Below, one piece after another: positions 1-64,000 of a stretch of DNA of 64,000 nucleotides (position 1 is its first letter; each line of letters begins with the position of its first letter). The position numbers and the translations under genes were made by a program. The stretch covers positions 4,502,193-4,566,192 of the forward strand of contig OX422197.1 in assembly GCA_949130485.1 (NCBI GenBank), in the 5' to 3' direction. The notes below the pieces were generated by a model. It saw nothing but the letters and a program-made list of their open reading frames with translations, was not told the DNA's origin and made no database searches. Origin of the DNA: Agelas oroides. Lineage: Eukaryota; Porifera; Demospongiae; Agelasida; Agelasidae.

Positions 1-254
1 AGATTGCAATGCAAATACCTACCAAGCCTTGAGCCTGTTTTGTACAGAATGTCTAGCTTTGTATGCCTGAAGAAGGTCTTACAGGACTGAAACATTGCAT
101 ATAGTTATGATGAAGTTGTGTGCACTCAAAGATTGATCTGACTATTTGTTCTCATATAACGTACCCGCACAATCTTTGGCCGAGAGATCGGTTGTTTGAG
201 ATTCAGACTACCATAAACTAAATAAGCCTTGAGCCTTGGTACGCTTATGTCACG

Positions 255-420
255 CCTCCTAGTATGTCATACCTCCTACACTACGTCACGCCTCCTACAC
301 TACGTCATGCCTCCTACACTACGTCATGCCTCCTACACCACGTCATGCCTCCTACACCACGTCACGCCTCCTACACTACGTCATGCCTCCTACACCACGT
401 CATGCCTCCTATGCCTACGT
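255..420. repeat. 19-bp minisatellite, about 8-9 units
   Basis: CCTCCTACACTACGTCATG-type units recur at exact 19-bp spacing: CCTCCT starts at 272, 291, 310, 329, 348, 367, 386 and 405, with a 17-bp first step from 255. Units differ by C/T changes (TACGTCA or CACGTCA, ATG or ACG). The repetitive open frames over it are a by-product of the repeat. Confidence 0.95.
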
Positions 421-1900
421 AACAATTACCAGGCCTCACTCCGCTTCACTGCGCTCGGCAATAAATAGTACTAAAAGTGTTTGCAAAGTGTTTCCAAAGT
501 GTTTGGAAAGTGCCAGATATCTCAGTGAGTTGATCTAACAAATACCGTGCTTCAGAACATTTCAAGGTTAAACTCTTTGCAATTGCCTGAGTGTGACTTA
601 GATGCAAAGATGTTCAAGTGGTGCAGCTAATTGCTGGTTTGAATGTGTTAGGGCTTTTTGAAGTAGCTTCTTTGTTTCAGAATCTTTCATGTGCTGATGG
701 ACTACAATTTGTTTGAGACAAATATCAGGTACATTTTCTGAGGTATAAAGCAGTAAGTGTATACTAGTACATGTAGCAAAATCACCAACAGCCTCCCATG
801 TTGTCTGTCGTAACTTTAATGTTGACATGTGAAATTGAGAAGTGGAGTATGGCAATGTCTGTAGAGGATTGTGTACTGGAAGTGGCAACGAGTACGGACT
901 GCAAAGATGTTAAATAAGAGCAGGTCAAAGTTGAGTTTGAGTTGGGGAAGGACATTTTAGTTGCTCTGCTGACTAAAAACTTCAACCTCTGGTTGCACTC
1001 AAGAAGTTTGGACCAGTTAGCCTCATTTGAGTGTTTCAGCTTTACATCTGGCTGAAAATGTTAGCCAAGAAGTGAAGATGGGAGTTGTGTCCAGGAGCTA
1101 CAGCCTTGTATTCCTGTTCCCAGAACAGATTCTCACCATGAAGAAGTGGTGAATTATGTTGCAAAACAAAATACATGTATATAGAGAGCAGCTTGTTGCC
1201 TTTGTAGGTAAGATGAGGCATGATTTGTCATCAAGTGGCAAGTACTGTCTTTGGCTGTGTACATATAACTAGCTGCACTTTAATGCTAGTTAGTCATGCA
1301 ATGATGTGTACCCAGCCTGGCAAATACAGTCCAAAGCTCATCACCCCCGTGGAGTCAAAAAAAATTCAGTATTTCTTTCTTTGAAGTCTTTCTCCCCAAA
1401 GCAAATCTTTTGGATTTCTCAATGATCTTCATCTCACCTAAAAGTGTTGCATACTGCCACAGGGCAAGATAAGTTTAACATCGTCCATCATCCAGCTTAG
1501 TCCTTCCCTTGCACTTAAACAGCTCGACAACACCTAGACACTAGCTGTATACTGGATATAATGTAAGTGTAAACGTAACAAGTAAAAGTAGTGCACATTA
1601 TCTTGACGCTGACAGTATAGACTCTATCCATGTTTGTGCGTTCACTTCTAGCTGCTCCATGAGTGTAATGAAAGCATCTTCCACGTGTAGAGCAATTATT
1701 GTGACAATAACTGGATTGAAAGTCTTGACCACTGGATTGCAGTTGTGGTCAAAGCCATCACACCTACTGATGGACACTCCCTGTATATACATCATCACTT
1801 CATGTGTTGATTGCCACTGGTATAAACCTTGCAATATACACTTGTGTTCAACTATGGCCTCCTGCTGACCCAGAGACATGCCAACTAGTAGGTGACCTGA
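421..1900. other. No supported feature
   Basis: I see no exon with splice sites, no recognisable protein and no clear repeat here. The short open frames on both strands have no family resemblance. Confidence 0.5.
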
Positions 1901-1911
1901 ATTAAAGCCTT

Positions 1912-2480
1912 TGAATCTCAGTCAGTATGTGCTTAAGGTCCTTGCCTGATGAAACACGCAGGAGATCACCAGATGTTTCAGGGATAGCATGAATGTCATA
2001 CTGCCTAACAGTGTCAGATAAGGGAGCGATGCACTTGCCAAGTCGAACAACTGTTTTCTCAGTTTTGTTAGCTCCCAGATGCTGGATGGCAGTCTTCAGA
2101 ACATGATATAAATGTTCCTTATGGAGATCACAAGGTATGTTGCCAGTGACTTAATGTGTGTTGAGGAAGCAAGACCACAGAAACTGGTCAGCTATTTGAT
2201 GTCGCAGCAAGAGAGTTAATGCCTCAATTGTGTAATTGATTGTGTTTGAAACTTTAAATGGGCTAATGTGTATCAGTATGCATAGTCCATCGCCCTCTCA
2301 AATAGCATCACCTAGTTCCAACTAGAACAGCTTGAGTTTAGCAGCTCCCTAGCATAGCCATGTAGTGGATCACTTGGAAGCTTCTGTTTGTTGTTGAACC
2401 TACTGACGTCAATGTACTTGCTCATGACGATACCAGCCACTGATGTCAAGATGTCCACATGCAACCACACATCAGAAGAC
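1912..2480 (-). pseudogene. DUF6589-domain gene fragment (decayed)
   Basis: Read on the minus strand from about 2,480 to a TAA at 1,912-1,914, the translation contains blocks that I recognise from the C-terminal part of DUF6589 proteins. These are a DxxRFNNKQKLPxDPLHGYAREL block, a QFLWSCFLNT block, then GNIPCDLHKEHLYHVLK followed by LGANKTEKTVVRLGKCIAPL. Such proteins are widespread in sponges, cnidarians and fungi, their function is poorly known, and some spread with transposons. The copy is broken: there is an in-frame TAA at 2,151-2,153 just before GNIPCDL, and further stops at the MDYAY block. The N-terminal part degrades upstream of about 2,480. It is unrelated to the + strand exchanger gene. 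The family call rests on memory of the motif order, not on a search. Confidence 0.62.
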
Positions 2481-2579
2481 AGAGTCAGCTAGCATTAATC
2501 ATTTCCAGATTTCCATGGCTGCCCCAAGAACGTACCCAGTTACAAAGAGAGTAGAAAAATCATGAAATCAGGTGTCTAC

Positions 2580-2948
2580 TACCGTATAGCGGGAAATTTT
2601 CGCGATTTTCGCGACCCACGACCAAAACGCGAAAATAGGAACTGCGAAATATGAACCGGGAAAATTTGAACACGTGAACTTTTGAACTCGTGGAAATTTT
2701 CATACGTGTGTTTTATGCGCTAGCTCGCTCGATCTGACGATGGCACTGTAGTGCTATTTCAAACCAGTAGACGACGTCCCACCCTCTCCCACGGGACATC
2801 TTTCGTCCTCCGTTAGACCGGCGACGATAAAGGGGCGTGGCAATAGCTCGCGCTAAACGCGAAAATTAAAACCGCGAAAATTTCTTCTGGAAGGGAAACG
2901 GGATTTTCGCGAAAATTTGGACCAGCGAAAATTTCCCGCTATACGGTA
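2580..2948. mobile_element. Foldback MITE, CCGTATAGCGGGAAATTTT family
   Basis: TACCGTATAGCGGGAAATTT at the left end is mirrored by its reverse complement ending at 2,948, giving a 369-bp element. Subterminal CGCGAAAATT/AATTTTCGCG words recur on both arms. No open frame is present. The target-site duplication is unclear. The same termini recur at 9,970-10,498 and, single-ended, in every unit of the large tandem array (for example 38,239). Confidence 0.85.
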
Positions 2949-4900
2949 TAGTGCATAATGTAACTAATGAGAGAACTGTCAAGTATTGCTGTCTGTGCCC
3001 CAATTGGTTTACGTTGGCACAGTTGTGGCCAGTCTCTGCTTTGGCTGTGATTCTTGTTGGCCGTACCTCTGGCTGTAGGTAGCATTTTGATTGAATATGC
3101 TGACCTCCTTGGCGTCACTTGGAATCCTCGAATGTTAGTTGGTCTCCAAATACAAGACGATTCAAGTGGACCACTTCAGCACGCTCACTCTCATTGGTCT
3201 GCGATAACTCCCTGGTTGATGGAAAATGAACTGTGGGCATCATTTTATCATACTGTAGGCCCAATGGAACCTGCAATAGATAGATCACAATAATATAAGT
3301 TTGTCAGGTTTGTTGTCATGCTACATCCTTCAAAGAACTTCCAACATAAAGCAGTTTCTGGAACATGGACATTTGATGTCATCTGTGTTTGTGCATAATG
3401 CTGTTTGCACATGATGTGTGAGTGTGAAGCTTACGTAGGTCATGCCTGTGTAGCCATGTAGCTGTTCCGTAGTCACCTACGCTGTACATGGTGGGCATTG
3501 CTGTGTTACACACAGTAGTTTCTAGACTAGACCCAAGTGCATGATTGCCCCCAAAATTTGATTTGATGTGCCAAACTGTTTTCCTTGTGAGCAAAGGAGT
3601 CTAGACACAACAAGGTGCTCCCCCCACAACAAGGGTGGGGAAGCCAGATACACGTGTGGCTGCAATGGCACTTGCTACTGTGAAGATACAAAGGTACACA
3701 TGGTCAGTGTCCATGGTCAGTGTCCATGTCCATACTGTGCATCAATTACTTCCAGTTCCATCCTGTTTCGTTCATCAGATATTTTTCTATGGCTTCATTC
3801 ACTGTGCAGTAGATCGTCAGACGCGCTAACGTGGCGAGTATTGACGTAAAATCATCTTCCTAAATGGGAGTGTAGTTTGCAGTGCCATTGTGTATTCAAG
3901 GGGCTCCATGCATAGGAGAAATTCTAGTCTCGTAAGCCACAAAGGGTGTGGCTGCAAACTTTGTTTTATCCAGAAGTGGTAAAAAAACAATCTGTGTATC
4001 TCTTCTTTGGTTGACTTCAGGATGACCTTCAAGTGTGCTGCATACTCTTGATGCCATGGTTGTCATTTGATCGATCTCTCACCGACCATCATGTACTCTA
4101 TTTAATGCACATGTATAATAAATATTGCTGTGTACCAGGAAGGAAGTATGCGACTAATAAATAATATGCACCAAATAGCAAGGTGCAGTTAATAACCAGA
4201 GTTTACAGTGTTTCATGAACACGGACTGCTTGAATTAGATGGACAAACCTCCCCTGCTGTCATAGCTAGCTACCAAATTCTTGGCGATATAATCTGACAT
4301 TCTTTTCATCAAATACTTTTCTGCTTATTCATCTAGCACTTGAACTAGAGGAAATACCCTTGATGATGAAGAATTGGTTTGTATTGGCTCTGTTCTGGGT
4401 ATTATGCCTTCCCCTTGCTACAGCAGTTGTGAAGTGCTAGGTAAACTGCATGGCACATAGTACATTCTGGTTGTTTTGCTGAATAGTGTTATTGTAACAC
4501 AAAAATTGTTGACAAGAGATCCCATTCCTTTGTGGCACCGGAAGCTGATCTCTCTGACTCCGCCCACAAGAAGTAGTGGAGAAGATGGCTGGCTTGCATG
4601 CTGTACTGATTAAAGTTGAACACTGTGAAGTGAGGTTGAGAGCAGAGACAATCACTGAAACTTATTCCCATGGCTGACTAGCATCAGGCCTGACTCTGCC
4701 CTTCCCACAGGATTGCCCATGCAATTTCACCATAGCTGCAGGGTAGAACATTCCAAAGGCTTTTGTTGATAGTATGAGTATGGGAAGAAACTACGAGGAA
4801 GGCAGCAAAGGTCAGTCTCTCAGGGGCTGGACATAACCCATAAGCTAGTCCTACACATCAAATATTACCAGGGCTGTGGCAAGTTTTAAGGTGGTGTGGC
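2949..4900. other. No supported feature
   Basis: There are several short open frames but none resembles a known protein or has paired splice sites. It could hold intronic or intergenic DNA upstream of the exchanger exons. Confidence 0.45.
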
Positions 4901-5005
4901 CTGTAGTATTATATGTCAACTCGACTGGCAGCAACTTGCATGAATCCATTAACCCTCCTTTTCAATTTGAGCGTAACAGCACTCTGTCTCTTGAAGCATA
5001 TGCAC

Positions 5006-5851
5006 CTAGCCTCCAGTTCTGTAGCAGAACAGCTCCCGGTCCATATGAGGAGGTGTCTGCTGAGACCTTGGATTTTGTTTGGGGGTCATACAGCACAAGG
5101 GTAGTGGGTTTCGAGAGTTCCTCTTACACATGTGCAAAGGCTTGTTCTTGTGCTGGCCCAGGTGCTGTTTTTGATCAGCAGCATGCATAGTGGCTGTGTC
5201 AGAGATGTTGGTTGGGGGGTTCATTGCTTGAATTGCAGATATCTTTTCTGGGTCTGCTTGCACACCTGACTGGTCTATCACATACCCCAGGAATACAAGT
5301 TTCCTCCATGAGAACTCCCACATGTCAGGGCTCGGGGTAATCCCTGCCAACTCGATGCATTTTAGAGCTGCAGTGAGTCTAGCATCATGTTCTCTCTGGT
5401 CTCTCCCAAACACCAATACATCATCCATTTGGCAGACAGCTCAATCCAAGCCACTGAGAATCGCTGACATCCTCTTCTGGAAGTGCTGACATCCTCCTCT
5501 GGAAGTGCTGACATCCTCCTCTGGAAGTGCTGACATTGTCCTCTGGAAGTGCTCAGGTGCACTAGAAATTTCAAAGGGCAGCTTGTTGAAATAGTAGCAG
5601 CCCGAGGGTGTTATGAACATGGTGAGTAGGCGTGATAATTTTGCATGGGGGATCTGCCAAAGGCCGCTGTTGGCATCCAGCTTCGAGAACACTGTTACCC
5701 TAGTCAGTTGTGCAAGTGTCTCATCGACTTTGGGCAGTGGATGCACTTCTCGCAGTGTGCTCTCATTGAGATGTTTCAGGTCAACACATATGCGAACTTT
5801 ACCACTCTTTTTGGCCACCACCACCAACCCAGCACACCATGGTGTTGGCAA
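5006..5851 (-). pseudogene. Reverse transcriptase / RNase H region of the gypsy remnant
   Basis: The minus-strand frame shows KSGKVRICVDLKHLNES, then FSKLDANSGLWQIP, the fingers and palm motifs of Ty3/gypsy RT. A single in-frame TGA at 5,441-5,443 precedes the catalytic Q-M-D-D motif at about 5,428, and the same frame continues on both sides of that stop. A run of 22-bp repeats (5,463-5,550) enlarges the segment around the HFQR motif. After the ISAIQAMNPPTN block a deletion and frameshift lead into scattered RNase H codons. It is inactive. Confidence 0.88.
5463..5550. repeat. 22-bp tandem repeat inside the RT frame, 4 units
   Basis: GCTGACATCCTCCTCTGGAA-type units of exactly 22 bp repeat four times. 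Three extra units add 66 bp, which is 22 codons, so the RT frame survives the expansion. Confidence 0.9.
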
Positions 5852-6059
5852 CTTTCAAATGACACTCAAGGACTCCATTCATTCGAGCTCTTCTTGTACT
5901 TTCGGTCGGAGAAGTCGTGGTATATGGCGAGATGTGTAGAGTTCATGTAGAGTTGCATCTGGTTTGAGTAAACTCTTCGCCGAAATTTCTCAGGCCTTTT
6001 GGGAACTGTTTCTGAATCAGTGGGTTGCACTCTTCTGTGGGTATGGTTGCCTTGATTTA

Positions 6060-6800
6060 AGCTGCAAGATTCAGGGCTGTGGTGGCTGGTAGACCCAACA
6101 GGTTAGTTTTGAGTTTGTCCTCCACTCTTGCCACCACATATACCTGTTGCTGTGAGGTTCTCTCTTTGTGGCTGAGTGATGCTTTGAAGTGGCCCATCGC
6201 CTGCAAGGTGTGTCTGGCAGGTCCATTCAAAAGCTTATCAGGGGTGTCAAGCTTTGGCTTTCCCAGTTCATGGGTTTCGCTAGCCTCGTTCCCAGGCCTA
6301 CCCCGTTTTTTTTTGTTCTTCGGTTTGCGTTCAGTATAATACACGGAGGCGGAAGAGCGCGAAAAACGGGGAAGGCCTGGGAACACTTATCACGTGAATG
6401 ACGTCAGGTGGACGCGAGGTGGACGTAGGGGGGGGCGGTGCCCGACTACAAGTACGTGCGCAATAAACCTGAGAGCGGGTTTCTTACCGGTCAAGCGGAG
6501 TACTCGCAATCTTGTGAACGTCTGGGATCTTGCCTAGCGACGGAGCGCTCGATGATGAAGTCTAGTACGTTATTTCATGAATTTGAATGCGGACCCCTCC
6601 CCCCCTATGTCCACCTCGCGTCCACCTGACGTCATTCACGTGATAAGTGTTCCCAGGCCTTCCCCGTTTTTCGCGCTCTTCCGCCTCCGTGTATTATACT
6701 GAACGCAAACCGAAGAACAAAAAAACGGGGTAGGCCTGGGAACGAGGCTAGGGTTTCGCAGTGACTCCACTCACTCCAGCACCTGTGTCCAGCTTGAATA
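6060..6800 (-). pseudogene. Aspartic protease of the gypsy remnant, split by a transposon
   Basis: Just left of 6,800, the minus strand encodes an L-D-T-G-A active-site motif. The reading continues for a few codons and is then interrupted by the foldback element at 6,281-6,750. On the far side the frame resumes with the PDKLLNGPARHTLQAMG and YVVARVEDKLKTNLLG blocks down to about 6,060. The 9-bp duplication GGGTTTCGC on both sides of the insert marks the insertion event. Confidence 0.75.
6281..6750. mobile_element. Foldback transposon, CGAGGCTA family (MULE-like), copy 1
   Basis: It begins TAGCCTCGTTCCCAGGCCT and ends with the reverse complement. The inverted repeats extend inward for about 150 bp, with GACGTCA and CCACCTCGCGTCCACC shared by both arms, leaving a short unique centre. 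GGGTTTCGC flanks it at 6,272-6,280 and 6,751-6,759, a perfect 9-bp target-site duplication. Long terminal inverted repeats with 9-bp duplications are typical of Mutator-like (MULE) elements. It has no coding capacity, so it is presumably non-autonomous. It interrupts the gypsy protease. Confidence 0.92.
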
Positions 6801-6911
6801 GAGTGTGTTGATTGTGTTGATTGTTGAGCTGAATACATCTAGGAATGCTACCTCTAGCGAGTTGGTCTCCACAGTGGCTGCATTCTTGCATTTGTGGCAC
6901 TTGGCATCTTC

Positions 6912-7570
6912 TCATGGATGTGCTTCTTTCCCCGTGTAGTCAACGTTTGTGGCTGTTTTCAGCTTACTGTGTCTGCCACGCTGCTGCTGGCTGCCTGGCT
7001 GTCTCTGCTGACTGCTGGCGTGTAGCGCTTCGAGCGTACTTGGTTCCCCCCCTTTGAGCACATGTTGTTGTTCATGGACTGCTTCACGCTGGCCGATGGT
7101 CGTCTTGGCTTTTTCCAGTGTTAGCTCTGCGTCCATCTGTAGCCATTCCGACAGTGCGGTGTCTCGGATTCCAACCACAAGCCTATCCCTGATCATCTCC
7201 GACTTCAAGTCACCATAGTCGCAGTTGTCGGCTAGGTCGTAGAGATCATTGATGTGTGCTTTCTCCTTCGTGCTGATTTCGCCTGTTGAACCTCACACGT
7301 TCGAAAATTATGTGCTTACGAACCTTGAAGAATTCGTCGAATTTCTTCAGGGTGCCGTTGTATGTCACTCTGTTGGCATCGGTAGTGTTTGTGGAGTTTA
7401 CAACGGCTTGCCTGTTTGCCGAGGCAGTACAGAAGCATACTGATTTGCTTTGTATCGCCGTCTGCCGTTAGATGCGACGCTAAGTGAAATTGTTCAAAAC
7501 GGCATTTCCAATGGGACCAGTCATCCAGGTCTCGAAAGATGAACTGTTCCACCGGTTTGAGGCTGAGTTG
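6912..7570 (-). pseudogene. gag (capsid) region of the gypsy remnant
   Basis: The minus-strand translation starts near a DLDDWSHWKCRFEQF block, then ADGDTKQISMLLYCLGKQA, which matches the capsid region of K02A2.6-type gypsy elements. After a frame change near 7,440, the other frame continues with an EMIRDRLVVGIRD block and a Q/E-rich segment ending near 6,912. A degenerate CxxC knuckle follows. The frameshift means that it cannot be read through. Confidence 0.78.
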
Positions 7571-7723
7571 CACAAAGTTTACCTTTCCAAAAAGCTGATT
7601 CATCTCTTTTTGAATGGCACAGCTGTTACTGACCTCATTCTTATACAGTGCACCCAGTGCACCTGTTCTTCTACTTAAGCTTTTTACATCATAGCTCTTT
7701 CTGTTACTGAGATTACCTGACAC

Positions 7724-8188
7724 AAAAGTTTACCCCACAAACGATAACGATGATTGCGGGTCGATTATTGTTGGACTACTCTGTATACTGTGCGTGTTTC
7801 CTATCCACGTGCATTATCCCTGCTCCTCCCATGCGACCTGGGGACGAGGCTGTCTACTCCTGTGTGATTAAGTTTTGTGTATCTTGATGTTATGCACATG
7901 ATAAACTGTACCAGCCCCCCCCCATCCTTGTTTTGTCATTGAGGATGGACCGAGGCTAATTTGACCATCTTTCTACCAATTATTTATTACCACCATACTA
8001 AATGGTTGCTCTGCTGTTTCCAGAAAATTTTGGTGGGGGGTTAATTTGACGTTTTGGCGATTTGTATTGTAATTACCACTTTGATGGGATGGACCACTCT
8101 GGTTCTAAGCCCTTCAATTAAGGCTGTATGTACGCTGTATGTACATTTGAATCTGTGATTATAGCCCTTAATTCTTTCTTTCTCACAG
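7724..8188. other. Non-coding; diverged MITE arm near 8,023-8,060
   Basis: GAAAATTTTGGTGGGGGG followed by TTAATTTG and GGCGATTTG at 8,023-8,060 resembles one arm of the 9,970-10,498 MITE read in reverse. No gene is seen. Confidence 0.4.
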
Positions 8189-60874
<52,686 letters not shown>

Positions 60875-63800
60875 GTTAGTGTGTGCATGCTAGGTGCATG
60901 GAAGTACGTATGTTAGGTCTATCTAACTGTTTGGACCACAAGTGCAGTCTAATGTCTGCACCACCACATGTGTATAGTTGCCATGCTAATCTTGAGATTG
61001 TGCTACATATTTCTTAGCAAAGTTTGCAGAAATGGACAGCTTGAATAGTAAACCCTTTAAATGTGTAAGAGTAGCTTAAATCAGCGTATGTACCAGCCAT
61101 GCAGTCTGCTTTGGGGTACTATGTTAATTCAGGTTCTGTCCCTATAAGGTACTTATGCAAAAGGTGACATGGCATTACACACCCACCAGTTGGTGCCAGG
61201 TCTTTTCTTTAGCAGGTTTCATGTGTGTTTGTGTTCGGGGAAGCTGCATGTCTTATTCCTTATACAGGCGTTATGTTTGGGGTGCTGGCTGGGAAACTAG
61301 TGGGTAGCCTGTACAATCAGAACCTGATTCCTTCGCATTGAGCACAGATGTGGCTTTCAACAAACCAATAGTCTAATATTACTCTATTGTTCTCCTTCCT
61401 TCCTTCCTAGCAAATGTTTGCAGCTGGACAACTTGTTGAAGTTGTTTTAAGGAACCAGTTTTTCCAAGAATACTTCCTCACGTATTCACAATCCATGTCC
61501 ATAACAATCTTTATGCCCTGTTTTTTTTTTTACTTGATAGCTGTATCTAGGATGTCCTCTTGTGCAGAGGGTGAATGCTGTTTATGCACAGAGCAGAAAT
61601 CACCCTTTAGCTCATACTGCTGTGTCTACGAATTGCAGCTAGCCTCGTTCAAAACTGAACATCAAGCCTGTGTAGGGCTGCACCTTATATACGTATAAAC
61701 TGTAGCTACCCAGCCCTCTTCCATATCACTGAGGCTACCTTAGCGCAGGAGTTTGTCACAATTACTAACACTGATGGTTCATTGTCTGTTACCCTACCAA
61801 CCCATCACCATAGCCCACAGTTATTTCCACCATTCTGGTAATCACTTGAAAATTTGTGATATGTGAACCTACGTAACCGCAGTGTTACACACAACCACGG
61901 TGAACAACCTTCAATGTTTCAAGAAGGTAACCACTGTTACTGTGGTAATGTACAATATGGCAACCTAGTTTCTACCTTGGAGTGATATAAGTTTTGACTT
62001 AACGACTGGTTGGTGGAGTGAATTGAATGTGGGTGTCTGTAGTGTACACACGCACACAAGTCTCTGGTGTAGCCAGACTTTTGACTTCTTACAGCAAGCA
62101 ATTATGTTGTTAATCGCTCCTTTTTCTGTTGGTGTTTTCAAAGAGGATGCGTGTTGTTTTAGACCAGACCACTAGTTATATCATGGAATGCAGGCACACC
62201 TAGCTACTGTATTGCTTCAGGCCTTATTTTTCCCACACGTTTTAATACACCTTACAGTAATAGTGTGTATGTGTGAAAATTTGTTCATTAAGTTGTTCTG
62301 AGAGTGCACACACACAAAAACTGAGTCAAAATTGATGATGGCACACCTATAAGATTGGCGTGCTTTAGGCCGGGTCTGGGGACACAACCATGTTTTGCTT
62401 ACTAATAGGGCTGAAGATGTCTGTTTGAAGTAAAGACCAATGTTTAACAACACTGAGAAATTTGTCTGACCTGTTATGGTGTCATACAGTTTTAACATAT
62501 TCTGACACGTTTCTGTTTCCCTAGGCAGCTGGATATTTTTAAGGGTACACTAGTACCTTTGTAGGTAATTTGAAACCTTTGTAGCATTTTCAGTCCATTT
62601 GTGGTCCTTCTTGCATGAAAACACATCCAGCAAAGCTTGAAACAAGTGAGATTCCTCCCTAGGGGGTGGTTGTTTTGCTTGTTGGAGTGGTTTCGCATTG
62701 TGGTGCTGGGCAAATTTGTTTTTTTATGCTCATTACCTAGGCAACACCACAGTACAAGTGAGATCATTCAAGTTGATGTGATAGTAATTTGCTACTTCTT
62801 GTAGACTAATCAGTTATTGTACAAGTCAAATCACAGTGGAGCCAGATTCCTTACTGTGGAGCATGTGTGAGTTGCTCCTGTGTTAGGGCTACTACTTTGA
62901 TTCATCATCAGGACACCTGTACACCCCTGAAATGAGAACACACTAATTAATTAGGTCACATTGTTTGGTCCCCAAAATGCGTCCAGGGTTACGCTTAGTA
63001 TGTGGTAGTGGGGTGCTTTGTTGCTCTATGCGTGATACAAGTACATCTCTGCCAAGCGGGCATCTCGCAGGAAAGGTCAGCACTTGAGTGAAGCCAAGTA
63101 AGTACCAAAGGTGAAGCTTGAGGAGCCTTGAGGAGCTCCAAGGATAGACAAAAGCGCTGACCTCCCACAAGGGTCTTATATCCTGCTTGGCAGGGACACA
63201 TCTAACTTATACTATGCTTCTTCTATTCTGGGATGAAGCTAATGCAACAATCACAAGCAAGAAAAAGCTCAGTGAAAAATTGCTGTTATGCACAGTAAGA
63301 ATTCAAAATTTCATAAGTTGTTATGGCTTGCCCTAAGGTGCTCACTTACTCTTGGGAGCCATTGGTTGCCATGGTGATATTACTGTTGCAATTGCAGGCT
63401 TGATCAGGCTCACTCTCAACGTGATAATCATCTCCCTAGCAATGCACTGTTTGCATAGCCATTTGGGCAGCTACCCACCATGTAATTACAGTTGCTGCCT
63501 GTAAGAGTATCTTGTAAGGGTTCCTTGTTTACAGTAAGTGGGCTTTTAATTACACTGTGAGGAGTTCAAGGTGCGCTGTCACTTACCTTGGACCAGGTTG
63601 GTTTATTACCTACATATATGTGGTATGCAGAATTGATCCCCAGGATAAACAGTTTAAGCCGCAAGTTCTAGGACCCTAAACCAGCCAAATGCACTGATAC
63701 CATTCTATGTGTTTGCAGACAACAACAGGATCTACAGCTGTGATTGAGAGATAAGACCGTTAGTGCGCCACAATTTCACACTAGTTGTTCTCTTTACTTA

Positions 63801-64000
63801 TGCCGAACAGCTTGATTGTTTATTTTCTGATCAATTTCAAATGCTTCTCAGAACTGAAATTTAATGATTTTGTTGTCGTTTCACTAAGAGTAGTAGCTTG
63901 CTGTTCAAATTTTACATCTTCAATTTTGCATGCTCCAAATCAAAACTCATGTAAAGTGTGCAAAACTTTTCACAATGAGAACAATCCTGGCTTTATGGTA
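60875..64000. other. Downstream intron or intergenic DNA; no supported feature
   Basis: I looked for the YGGLRGA exon and found none. No repeat element with paired ends is evident. A TTACCTAGGCAACA word at about 62,740 resembles the hairpin arm at 25,571. Confidence 0.45.

Larger units (their letters stand above)
4920..7723 (-). mobile_element. Decayed Ty3/gypsy-type retrotransposon, K02A2.6-like
   Basis: The minus strand reads in the order gag (7,570-6,912), zinc-knuckle remnant (about 6,910-6,850), aspartic protease (about 6,800 to 6,060, split by another transposon), reverse transcriptase (5,851-5,200) and the start of RNase H (about 5,160-4,930). I found no LTRs or integrase, so both ends are missing or too diverged to see. 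Several frame breaks show it is inactive. It lies antisense to the Na+/H+ exchanger and ends a few hundred bases before that gene's first visible exon. A second, related remnant lies at 26,530-29,108. Confidence 0.85.

Noticed and set aside
229-538. Two repetitive open frames near the left edge
   Set aside because: They translate the 19-bp minisatellite and have no other support.
61214-61340. Open stretch reading VFGEAACLIPYTGVMFGVLA
   Set aside because: It looks membrane-like but matches no NHE segment and has no clean splice sites.
61384-61698. CCTTCCTAG acceptor followed by a 94-codon open frame, a candidate next NHE exon
   Set aside because: The translation does not resemble the YGGLRG helix expected after exon 13 and has no donor in phase.

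Overview
The window looks like intron-rich, repeat-rich DNA of a marine invertebrate. Several repeat families and gene types (DUF6589, C17orf113/ZNF862-like, sponge-style DDE and K02A2.6-like retroelements) suggest a sponge or another early-branching animal. That assignment is inference: there is no rRNA, mitochondrial or marker gene to settle it. Splice sites are ordinary GT-AG, and most open frames in the window are noise.

The one host gene I can follow is a plasma-membrane-type Na+/H+ exchanger (SLC9/NHE family) on the + strand. Thirteen small exons (28-125 nt) lie between 8,189 and 60,874. They join in phase into 357 uninterrupted codons, from the segment before the conserved IPES(C) helix to just before the expected YGGLRG helix. 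The 5' exons and the C-terminal half are not visible. The intron between exons 12 and 13 is 36.7 kb long and holds most of the accessory DNA.

Layout: 0-8 kb has a 19-bp minisatellite, a DUF6589 pseudogene (-), a foldback MITE, and a decayed Ty3/gypsy element (-) split by a 470-bp foldback transposon. 8-24 kb has NHE exons 1-12 with transposons in the introns: a CGAGGCTA-ended foldback family with 9-bp target-site duplications, a MITE flanked by (GTAT)n, an inverted pair of Tigger/pogo-like MITEs and a hAT-like gene fragment. 24-29.6 kb has two strong hairpins and a second gypsy remnant whose protease active-site codons are split by a 1.66-kb DDE transposon.

29.7-55.5 kb is a tandem array, antisense to the host gene, of about 8.4-kb units. 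Each unit carries a broken non-LTR reverse transcriptase, exon-like segments (one clearly a SET-domain exon, one an unknown 85-codon exon), a 157-bp nested tandem repeat and a gag fragment. The similarity pattern implies two ancestral units followed by a recent 8.45-kb duplication. 55.5-64 kb has a 0.8-kb TIR element, an inverted copy of a dispersed repeat, NHE exon 13 and otherwise unremarkable DNA.

Nothing prokaryotic, no CRISPR array and no convincing tRNA or rRNA gene was seen. All functional calls come from reading translations and repeat structure by eye; no database search was run.
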